Of a stretch of DNA of 5,702 nucleotides, positions 1 through 5,702 are shown in pieces; positions within the stretch are counted from its first letter, which is position 1, and each line of letters begins with the position of its first letter. Location of the stretch: the NCBI GenBank assembly GCA_903821255.1, contig CAIJKT010001134.1:1-5702 (forward strand). The letters are read 5' to 3'. Below the pieces are notes generated by a model. That model ran no database searches, was not told the origin of the DNA, and saw only the letters and a list, made by a program, of their open reading frames with translations. Source of the stretch: an uncultured Lentisphaeria bacterium (GTDB taxonomy: Bacteria; Verrucomicrobiota; Lentisphaeria; Victivallales; Victivallaceae). A program made the translations under genes and the position numbers.

Positions 1-150
1 GCCGCAGGTTCCGGCAATAAATACGCCGTTGATCTTGAGTTTCTGCTGATGCGCCGCCAGCCGTTCAATGGAAGCCTCGTCAATTTTTAAATCACCGGTA
101 AATGGCGTAGGCGCCGCCGACCAGATTCCGCATAATTTTTCTGTTTTCAT
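1..150 (-). CDS. N-terminal part of a DapA/NanA-family aldolase, probably N-acetylneuraminate lyase (partial, cut by window edge)
   Basis: Only the first 50 codons are present; the gene continues beyond the left edge. The visible protein starts MKTEKLCGIWSAAPTPF and ends with FIAGTCG. The GIWSAAPTPF strand with its T-P-F, followed after about 30 residues by a small-residue loop G-T-C-G, is the typical start of the class I aldolase family that contains dihydrodipicolinate synthase and N-acetylneuraminate lyase; the loop matches the G-[TS]-x-G-E motif involved in binding the pyruvyl group. The Schiff-base lysine and catalytic tyrosine lie outside the window. The family assignment is firm, but the substrate is not readable from this piece. 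N-acetylneuraminate lyase (sialic acid to N-acetylmannosamine plus pyruvate, in the cytoplasm) is inferred from the sialidase-like gene immediately upstream on the same strand. The start at 150 is supported by a GAAAGAG ribosome-binding site four bases upstream. Confidence 0.85.
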   Translation of the reverse strand, partial: MKTEKLCGIWSAAPTPFTGDLKIDEASIERLAAHQQKLKINGVFIAGTCG

Positions 151-173
151 AGTACTCTTTCTATTCTGTAAAA

Positions 174-185
174 CTTAAATTTAAG
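174..185. repeat. 12-bp perfect palindrome CTTAAATTTAAG in the lyase leader
   Basis: The 121-base gap between the sialidase-like gene and the lyase contains the perfect palindrome CTTAAATTTAAG, 24 bases upstream of the lyase start codon. It is symmetric and could be a regulator half-site pair, but it is AT-only apart from its ends, so chance is a real alternative. The rest of the gap shows no convincing terminator: only a 4-bp GCCG/CGGC pair with a long loop follows the sialidase stop codon, so readthrough into the lyase is plausible. Confidence 0.3.
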
Positions 186-271
186 ACAATCTGATTCTCC
201 ATAGCCAAACACAATGCAAGATTGAAAATAAAATTAAAGCCGTCACTTGTATATTAATCGGCGTTATATCA

Positions 272-1372
272 TTATTGAATCGTTAATATTTGCATTTTTA
301 AATTAGCCAGATTACGACGGCTCCCGTCTGGATAGTTTTCCGACTCATAATAAGTTAACAATATTTGCCCTCCAATAAACAATATGCTGGTATAACAATA
401 ATTATGTGAATCATCCTCAATATTGTCAACATTATGCCAGGTTGCCCCATTATCGTCGCTCACGGCAAGAGACAGCGGAGTACGCCAATCCCAATGATTT
501 GCCTCATCGCCAAAAGCAACACTGCGCCGGTCATTATAAATACAGATGAGTCTTGAACTGTCGGGAATCCGGCGAATGCTTTGCGGACTGTTCGGCGCAA
601 CAATAGCGTCAGCCGCTTGAAGTTCACTCCATGTAGCACCATTGTCAAAAGAATAAGCATAATACATGTAACCAATCACGGTACGACAATAATAGAGAAT
701 TCGACCATCATTCAATTCCTCTACTCCCGGCTCTTGTTCTCGAAATAAACTGGCGGATAAATTTTCCCATTCGTTGTTTGCAACCATGCGGTGGGGCAAT
801 ACGGGATTGGAACAAGGTCTGATTTGTCTGGAGACTGACCAGGTTTTTCCGTAATCATCTGAGTAAATCATTACCAACTTAGAAGGAATATTGGTAACAA
901 GCGCATCTGCATAGAGACAGGCTGGCACCGCAATGCGCCCGGAGGAAAATTGCCGCAACCGGTCGTTGTTGACAACCAGATAATTAGCTTTAGTGCAATT
1001 GCTGATATTTACAGGTGCCATCCAGCTTTTACCTTCGTCAAAGCTTCGAGAGAATAAAATTATGCTATGATCCCGGTCTTGCTTTTGACAAAACACCGTA
1101 CCGATACTTCCATCTTGAAGCCGTTCAAGTGATACGCTCATCTGGTTTAATGCTGTCTTTGATGGGAAAAAAACATTCCCTTCATTGATTTTCCCAGTAT
1201 TGATATCGAAAATTCCGCCATATAATTCAGCGATGTCGTGATCCATGCCTTCACCGTGGAATTTGGAATAGACTAGAAGAATATTCCCATCATTCAACCT
1301 TATTGCGCTGCCTTCTCCAGTGCGGGGAGTAGTGTTTGCGAACACAATGGTTTTTCTGTATGATCTTATCAT
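272..1372 (-). CDS. Sialidase-like BNR/Asp-box six-bladed beta-propeller protein without export signal
   Basis: Predicted exo-alpha-sialidase (neuraminidase) of the BNR_2 type, which would release terminal sialic acids. Four Asp-boxes (S-x-D-x-G-x-[ST]-W) are spaced along the chain at residues 112-119, 173-180, 243-250 and 307-314, counting from the upstream ATG at 1378. Other family-like stretches are GEGSAIRLNDG near the N-terminus, VNNDRLRQFSSGRIAVPA, EQEPGVEELNDGRILYYCRT with conserved-looking Glu and Arg, and an SIRRIP stretch. Two starts are possible. The ATG at 1378 (368 aa) touches the AAGGA Shine-Dalgarno with a one-base gap, whereas the ATG at 1372 (366 aa) is seven bases from it, so 1372 is preferred. 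A TAA at 1387-1385, in frame, rules out a longer N-terminus, and neither start gives a signal peptide. The gene lies between a LamG remnant and the lyase. The BNR family also holds members without proven sialidase activity, so the specific substrate is inferred. Confidence 0.85.
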   Translation of the reverse strand: MIRSYRKTIVFANTTPRTGEGSAIRLNDGNILLVYSKFHGEGMDHDIAELYGGIFDINTGKINEGNVFFPSKTALNQMSVSLERLQDGSIGTVFCQKQDRDHSIILFSRSFDEGKSWMAPVNISNCTKANYLVVNNDRLRQFSSGRIAVPACLYADALVTNIPSKLVMIYSDDYGKTWSVSRQIRPCSNPVLPHRMVANNEWENLSASLFREQEPGVEELNDGRILYYCRTVIGYMYYAYSFDNGATWSELQAADAIVAPNSPQSIRRIPDSSRLICIYNDRRSVAFGDEANHWDWRTPLSLAVSDDNGATWHNVDNIEDDSHNYCYTSILFIGGQILLTYYESENYPDGSRRNLANLKMQILTIQ

Positions 1373-1379
1373 AATCATT

Positions 1380-1384
1380 TCCTT
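1380..1384 (-). promoter_or_regulatory. Ribosome-binding site that decides the sialidase start
   Basis: AAGGA on the minus strand. Its distance to the ATG at 1378 is one base, too close for normal initiation, while the ATG two codons further in (1372) lies at the usual seven-base spacing. This favours a 366-residue protein. Confidence 0.55.
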
Positions 1385-1398
1385 TTAAGAGTAATTAG

Positions 1399-1416
1399 TT
1401 AACTTGGAATTAACTT
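1399..1416. repeat. Tandem 7-mer TTAACTT with 11-base period upstream of the sialidase-like gene
   Basis: TTAACTT occurs at 1399-1405 and again at 1410-1416, separated by GGAA, giving an 11-base period close to one helical turn. It lies 27 to 44 bases before the preferred sialidase start. A TATAAA (minus strand, 1433-1428) lies just upstream and could serve as a -10 element, which would put the repeat at or just after a transcription start; no matching -35 box is clear. A regulator site is possible but unproven. Confidence 0.3.
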
Positions 1417-1499
1417 TTGTGAGTTGTTTTATACATCAAAAAGCAATCTTGAGCCTGCCATCTCAACTATTGATATATTTCTTTGTGATGACTTGTTTC

Positions 1500-1857
1500 A
1501 CCGGCAGCCATTGCGTTGCCAACGCTTAGATTTCCTCTTAATGGATTCTTGCATCATCAATCTCTCCGAAAAAATAGTAATCTGTAGGGCAGTAATCCCT
1601 GCCGATATAGAGATTCGATCCATTGACATTATTGGCAGTCGTATTATTTTCAGGGATTCCGTTAATGTATGCCGTATATCCTGTCGCTATGCTGACGACT
1701 ACCTTGATTATTGTTCGATGGCTATCGCGGTAAATGCTCCTCCTCCGATGCCAACTTGCGGCCAGATAATATTTGTGTATTCACCATTTATCTCTGTCAT
1801 ATCAATACCCGGTACTACCGCCAAAATCACCCACATTCCACTCGTTGTTTGCTTCAT
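1500..1857 (-). pseudogene. Decayed LamG / concanavalin A-like lectin domain (frameshifted fragment)
   Basis: No intact gene fits here, but the minus strand carries a recognisable LamG jelly-roll piece spread over two frames. The C-terminal half is open from 1780 to the TAA at 1538 and includes GYTAYINGIPE, NGSNLYIGRDY and YYFFGEIDDARIH, matching the family pattern Y-x-N-G, L-x-I-G-[RK], F-x-G-x-[IL]-D-[DE]-[AV]-R. After that stop the same frame reads EEI, stop, ALA, reminiscent of the usual N-R-A-L-[ST]-x-E-E-I tail with codons lost. The N-terminal part lies in another frame: a 49-codon reading from ATG 1857 (with AGGAGG four bases upstream) to TAA 1708 contains GIDMTEINGEY and IIWPQVGIGGGAF. 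Near the start a third segment (NNEWNVGDFGGSTG, around 1850-1808) joins smoothly to GIDM if one G of a GGG run is removed. At least two frameshifts plus an early stop mark it as non-functional. It probably derives from a carbohydrate-binding or adhesion protein. Confidence 0.6.
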
Positions 1858-1914
1858 GATTCCTCCTGAATAATAGTTTAGTGTTTAAACGTTGACTTTC
1901 TGAAAAAATCCTTT

Positions 1915-4900
1915 TTATTCAAATTTTCTGACTTCGCGCCCGGATATTGCAAATAATAGAAGGTCGAAATTCACTACTGTTTGGGTTAATTCGATTCCGG
2001 CAATTATTTTCTCAGGATACGGGTTTACCCATTCCCATTGGTAGAGAAAGAGATAATTGCCGGAGGCATCTTTCAACGGCATGACATAACGGCAGTTGAT
2101 GCACGAACGGAATTGCGGATTGATTCCGGCAAAATAAACATTATCCTGAAGTCTTAGCGGCAGTTGCACTTTTGAGCCATCGGCGTAATGGACATAATAA
2201 TCTCCGGACGGACGTCCATAAAGCCAATAACGCCAGAGCAATTTCTGTTCGTTGGCTTTAAGAAATGATTCATCTGTCCTGACAGTATGCAAAAATATAA
2301 GGGAAGACATTTTGGCATTTAACGGCAATAATATATTTGCGCCTTGCCCAATGCGGATACAGTTTTTGTCCTGACCTGCAAACTGCATCTTAATATTACC
2401 GACATCGGTATTTCCAGGCGACAAAGTTACAGCAGATTTTTTGCCAACATATTTGGCGGATTCATTTTTCAGCAAAAGCTGACTGAAGGAGCAATTAAAT
2501 GCCTTGTAAATATCCAACGGCTTGACTGTTTGAGCTGCTGCCCGATCTGCCTGTTCCGCAAACATTTCAATCAAGGCCGGCATATAGCCTGAACTATAAA
2601 GTTCGGTAAGCTTTTCTAACTTGTCAGAATAAGAATTCCATGAGTATTCAGCGCCTCTCAGAGTATTTGCGGCGTAACTGACAACCATACTGTTTCCATA
2701 AAGAGGCAGCGAGTAGAAGAAAGAATAAACGCTCGGTCCATATCCTCCGATAAGTTTTCTGGAACGATTAGGGAACCAGACCCCTGTAGTATTGGGCCAA
2801 GTCTTGAATCCTTTATTATTGAAATAATTTATTATCTGGTCCGGACTGCCACCGCTCCATGGCAAAATGATAATCTCTTTAGGAAATTCTTCTATCATTT
2901 TGTAAAGATCATATCTGGTTCCATTATGATATGGATTCAGCATGTCTTCATGCATCATCACCTGTACGTTATGTTGTCTGGCAAAATTTAGCACATCCCG
3001 GTGAAAATCCAGAAACACGGCGGCACGAGTCTTGCTGCCAAACAACGCATCGGGTTTTTCATTGTCGCTAATGTTGTGCCACCATTCATCCCCTCCGACA
3101 TTGATGTATTTGCATTGAGTTGCTTCAATCACATCCAGAAAGCAGTCAAAAACTATTTTATTATGTTCTGGATGAGTAACGTCAGCATTATTTTTGTAAC
3201 CTTTCTCTCTCAATTCGGGGTGAACGCATAGAAGCGACCAGTCGGCATGACCACCGGTCTGCCAGCGTGGAACAAATTCGATAAAATTATCCTGGCAGTA
3301 TTGGGCTAATTTTGACAAATCTTCGAGTGAGTAAAGGCAGTTTGACGCATTGAATTCAGGACGGCGTTTGTATTTGACGATACTGTCAACTCCGCAAATA
3401 AACATATTTTGCTTAGTTCCGGCAATATACCGGTCCACCCAGTCAATCAAATAATTGATATCACGTTTTTCCCTTAGTTCCCCGCGATAAAACTGCCATG
3501 GATGCAGCAGATTGGTGAATCTGACAGGTAAATCAGGCCAGTCCAGAATTGTTGCGCACCGCACCGGCGCGGAATCAAGTCGCTTCATAGGCTGACGCAA
3601 CATCTGAATGAAAGTAATACACCCATAATACAGCCCGGCCTCATCGGCGCCGGTAATGATCGTTTGCTGCGGGGCTATTTCCAAGCAGTAACCCTCCGGC
3701 TTAATAATTACTTTTTTACCATTAAAAATGGTTTCCGGTTCAATCTTCAGAACTATCCCGCTATTACCGCCCTTATTAATCTGATATTCGCTTCCTGTGT
3801 AGCCAAGTAGCTTTCTCTTGAAAATTTCTGCTGTTTTCAGTGTTCTTTCTGTTGCAGATGTGGATACCGACAGATCTTTGCAATCGCCGGCGTTAAATGA
3901 GCCCCCGCCCCATATCAACTGTTTAGGATCAGGACAGAAATTTGGTTTGCCGAACATATCTCCCAGCGGGGTTGAATTTTCCAGATTGACAGCCAGCATC
4001 CGCAAATCGCCGTTGCGGTTTTCTAGCGCTGCATAGATGGTATAAAGTCCGTCCAAGTTTTTGCAGTCTTTATACTCAATTTCTAATGAATTTGCTGCTG
4101 GATCAAGTTTTATATTTTCACTTGGAAGTTCCGTAAACACATTGTCGGCAGTGGTAATGTATTTGCGCAGTTTATAAGTATCTGAATCAAATTTTGTGCA
4201 TGTGGCATGCAATATAAAACTGATTTTTGTCCCTGTTGCATCAGGCAGGCCGGAAACACTCTCCGGCGTAATGACTCCGTTGCCAAATTGTTTACTATTG
4301 AAAACGATGATGCCGAAGTCATTGGCGCAGGGGAATTTCTGGCATGTAGACCACGCCAGAGTCTTGTATTTACTGCCGCGTTCCGGCAGATAATTTTGAG
4401 CAATCTGCAAACCCATGAAGCGCTGACCAGGATTAAGCTTGAGCGCTTCAAGCGGAAACACAGCCTCCGTCGTCCATAGTGTATTGGTATATTCAAGCTT
4501 TTTTTCATGCTTAAGCGTCCAGTCTTTGAATTTAGTGATAACTTGCGCGGCAGTCAAGTCATAATCTGTAATACTGTTCCATGTCATACCATTAAGATTC
4601 GTCGCCAATTGCATATATTTCTGATTGTCATTCCATGCGCTGAAGAAGAGCTCCAGCAACTCATCCCCCCATACCGACCCGGTCTTATCGCCAGCCTTGA
4701 AGTCCGCTTTGGGAGATGTTGCAAATTCGGACTTGGATGTGATATAAAGATTTTGCGTATCATAACCGGCTTTAACATTCAACGGAGATTCAATATCAAA
4801 CGTTAATGCAGTTGATTCTCTGCCTGGAACAATTTCCTGAATTTTCCTGACCCTGGTTATTTTAATTTGTTTTTCCTCAAGCGCAGGGCGTTCCAATTGC

Positions 4901-5451
4901 AATGAAATGTTTTTCAGCATAAATGGTTGAACACCGGGCGCAATAAAGAGAGCGACAGTTTTCAATTCGCTCCAATCGGAAGGGATCTTAGTTCGCGTCC
5001 AGCCGTTGTCAATGAAATATGTATGCAAACCTTTTTCGAGCGAAATCTCTTTGGACAGCATTCCATCCTTGAAATCAAGCGTAATTTTAATTTTCTTAAA
5101 ATCGTCTATCGGGTAATCAATAGTAAAAAATATTCCTCGCGGAATCATCCCTTCCGGAATCTTGCCTGCAATCTCCTTTTCGGGAAAAAAAAGCGTCCTG
5201 GCTTGCCCGGCGGAACCGCTAAACTTGAACAAGACCCAATTGCCGTTTTCTCTTCGCACCAGTTCCAACTCAGGCTTTAAGTCGCTGTCTTTTATCCAGT
5301 TGCAGGTTGAACAATATAGTGATGTGATTGGAGACTTGTCTGCATTGAACAAAACTAATTCATTACAATTTTCTGAAAAAGCGATTTCTGGATGCAGTAT
5401 TATTACAGTCAATATAACAAATAACTTAAAATATCTTAATCTCATATTCAT
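1915..5451 (-). CDS. Large secreted multi-domain family 20 glycoside hydrolase (beta-N-acetylhexosaminidase type)
   Basis: The 1178-residue protein would hydrolyse terminal beta-linked GlcNAc or GalNAc by substrate-assisted catalysis outside the cytoplasm. Residues 1-26 form a Sec signal peptide (basic start, hydrophobic core FVILTVIIL, likely cleavage after AFS); no lipobox is seen. Residues about 27-190 are a beta-rich region not recognised. Residues about 205-385 look like a CBM9/DOMON-type carbohydrate-binding domain (WGDELLELFF, MGLQIAQNY, late CANDFGIIVF). Residues about 530-630 resemble the GH20 N-terminal domain (TAEIFKRKLLGYTG, IITGADEAGLYYG). The catalytic barrel follows, about 630-940, with the diagnostic NVGGDEWW placing the Asp-Glu pair at D788-E789, and GGHADW at 733-738 matching the conserved His loop. 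Residues about 1005-1175 form a C-terminal beta-sandwich-like domain (FLHTVRTDE, YYVHYADGSKVQLPLR, YQWEWVNPYP). The length is well above a minimal GH20. The start at 5451 has AAAGAG five bases upstream. Exact sugar specificity is unknown. Confidence 0.88.
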   Translation of the reverse strand: MNMRLRYFKLFVILTVIILHPEIAFSENCNELVLFNADKSPITSLYCSTCNWIKDSDLKPELELVRRENGNWVLFKFSGSAGQARTLFFPEKEIAGKIPEGMIPRGIFFTIDYPIDDFKKIKITLDFKDGMLSKEISLEKGLHTYFIDNGWTRTKIPSDWSELKTVALFIAPGVQPFMLKNISLQLERPALEEKQIKITRVRKIQEIVPGRESTALTFDIESPLNVKAGYDTQNLYITSKSEFATSPKADFKAGDKTGSVWGDELLELFFSAWNDNQKYMQLATNLNGMTWNSITDYDLTAAQVITKFKDWTLKHEKKLEYTNTLWTTEAVFPLEALKLNPGQRFMGLQIAQNYLPERGSKYKTLAWSTCQKFPCANDFGIIVFNSKQFGNGVITPESVSGLPDATGTKISFILHATCTKFDSDTYKLRKYITTADNVFTELPSENIKLDPAANSLEIEYKDCKNLDGLYTIYAALENRNGDLRMLAVNLENSTPLGDMFGKPNFCPDPKQLIWGGGSFNAGDCKDLSVSTSATERTLKTAEIFKRKLLGYTGSEYQINKGGNSGIVLKIEPETIFNGKKVIIKPEGYCLEIAPQQTIITGADEAGLYYGCITFIQMLRQPMKRLDSAPVRCATILDWPDLPVRFTNLLHPWQFYRGELREKRDINYLIDWVDRYIAGTKQNMFICGVDSIVKYKRRPEFNASNCLYSLEDLSKLAQYCQDNFIEFVPRWQTGGHADWSLLCVHPELREKGYKNNADVTHPEHNKIVFDCFLDVIEATQCKYINVGGDEWWHNISDNEKPDALFGSKTRAAVFLDFHRDVLNFARQHNVQVMMHEDMLNPYHNGTRYDLYKMIEEFPKEIIILPWSGGSPDQIINYFNNKGFKTWPNTTGVWFPNRSRKLIGGYGPSVYSFFYSLPLYGNSMVVSYAANTLRGAEYSWNSYSDKLEKLTELYSSGYMPALIEMFAEQADRAAAQTVKPLDIYKAFNCSFSQLLLKNESAKYVGKKSAVTLSPGNTDVGNIKMQFAGQDKNCIRIGQGANILLPLNAKMSSLIFLHTVRTDESFLKANEQKLLWRYWLYGRPSGDYYVHYADGSKVQLPLRLQDNVYFAGINPQFRSCINCRYVMPLKDASGNYLFLYQWEWVNPYPEKIIAGIELTQTVVNFDLLLFAISGREVRKFE

Positions 5452-5592
5452 TTTTTCTCTTTTTACGACTAAAACTTTCCTGTTTTTTGAACCTGCTTGC
5501 CGAATCGTATTCTCATACTAGACCGGAGCATTTGCCCCATATTCCGTTTATTATGGAATCGTGATGCTCGCTTATGGCACAATAGTGTGGAT

Positions 5593-5640
5593 GAGCACTA
5601 GGAATGGCCGGATTTTGAGCATTTAAAATGGCCGGAAAAC
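5593..5640. repeat. Two tandem imperfect 24-bp repeats containing AATGGCCGGA
   Basis: Positions 5593-5616 and 5617-5640 are two copies of a 24-base unit sharing GAGCA at the start and AATGGCCGGA in the middle. A third, weaker copy (GCGCATAATGCTGGCCGG) covers 5659-5676. An inverted relative of the unit, GCACTAAATGACCG on the minus strand at 5653-5640, makes AGCACTA (5594-5600) and TAGTGCT (5648-5654) face each other. Short, repeated terminal units of this kind resemble the multiple transposase-binding repeats near the ends of IS21-family elements. No transposase gene is in the window, so the assignment to a mobile element is inference. Confidence 0.5.
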
Positions 5641-5672
5641 GGTCATTTAGTGCTGAGTGCGCATAATGCTGG

Positions 5673-5698
5673 CCGGTTGCCTGATAACAGGCAATCGG
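5673..5698. repeat. Strong hairpin, 11-bp stem with ATAA loop, at the right edge
   Basis: CCGGTTGCCTG (5673-5683) pairs with CAGGCAATCGG (5688-5698) around the loop ATAA; ten pairs are Watson-Crick and one is G-T. No T-tract follows on either strand within view, so it is not a standard intrinsic terminator. It abuts the repeat cluster and may belong to the same element end. Confidence 0.5.
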
Positions 5699-5702
5699 AA
5701 AC

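Larger units (their letters stand above)
5452..5702. other. Non-coding upstream region of the GH20 gene
   Basis: No supported gene is seen in these 251 bases. The part next to the GH20 gene (5452-5540) holds its AAAGAG ribosome-binding site but no clear -35/-10 pair. A short inverted repeat, ATTCC at 5541-5545 facing GGAAT at 5555-5559, lies about 90 bases before the GH20 start and might be an operator. From 5593 rightwards the sequence is dominated by the repeats and hairpin listed separately. Confidence 0.5.

Noticed and set aside
1449..1466. Inverted repeat TTGAG...CTCAA upstream of the sialidase-like gene
   Set aside because: Only five pairs with an eight-base gap, expected by chance in a stretch of this length; no further support.
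1424..1873. Plus-strand open frame of 149 codons with a TTG start
   Set aside because: It is antisense to the LamG remnant, has no ribosome-binding site of note, and its translation is cysteine- and isoleucine-rich without recognisable motifs. The coding signal is on the minus strand.
1890..1917. Possible terminator after the GH20 stop codon (A-run and T-run around GGA)
   Set aside because: Only a few A-T pairs could form around a three-base loop, with no GC stem; this is not a credible intrinsic terminator.
4110..4508. Minus-strand open frame of 132 codons
   Set aside because: It overlaps the GH20 gene entirely in another frame on the same strand, and the GH20 frame has clear domain motifs through this region.
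5162..5521. Plus-strand open frame of 119 codons over the GH20 start
   Set aside because: It is antisense to the signal peptide and N-terminal region of the GH20 gene and has no family features.
1..5702. CRISPR array, tRNA, rRNA or riboswitch
   Set aside because: No regularly spaced repeats of 20 bases or more with unique spacers, no tRNA cloverleaf motifs and no conserved rRNA or riboswitch core were seen on either strand.

Overview
The window is an accessory carbohydrate-degradation region from a bacterium. All convincing genes lie on the minus strand and read from right to left. The order of transcription is: a very large secreted family 20 glycoside hydrolase (beta-N-acetylhexosaminidase type), a decayed LamG/concanavalin-like lectin fragment, a sialidase-type BNR/Asp-box protein, and the first 50 codons of an aldolase of the DapA/NanA (dihydrodipicolinate synthase / N-acetylneuraminate lyase) superfamily, cut off by the left edge. 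The protein styles (very long GH20 with CBM9-like and C-terminal beta-sandwich additions, BNR_2-type sialidase, LamG fragments) and the moderate, AT-leaning composition fit a host-associated or glycan-degrading member of the PVC group (Lentisphaerota, Verrucomicrobiota or Planctomycetota). That placement is inference; no marker gene is present.

Layout: 1-150, 5' end of the lyase gene (minus). 151-271, spacer with the lyase ribosome-binding site and a 12-bp AT palindrome, no clear terminator. 272-1372, sialidase-like gene (minus). 1373-1914, about 540 bases holding a frameshifted LamG pseudogene plus a short leader in front of the sialidase with a tandem 7-mer. 1915-5451, GH20 gene (minus). 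5452-5702, non-coding right edge with tandem and inverted repeats and a strong hairpin, resembling the end of a mobile element (IS21-like is my best guess).

How the genes may work together: the exported GH20 enzyme would trim terminal N-acetylhexosamines from glycans outside the cytoplasm. The sialidase-like protein would free sialic acid, and the lyase would split it into N-acetylmannosamine and pyruvate. This is a coherent mucin or host-glycan salvage cluster. Its odd feature is that the sialidase-like protein has no export signal and an in-frame stop sits just upstream of its start, so it appears to be cytoplasmic. I found no clearly undescribed system. The most interesting points are the cytoplasmic sialidase beside a lyase, the multi-domain divergent GH20 enzyme, the LamG remnant inside the cluster and the repeat-rich right edge.
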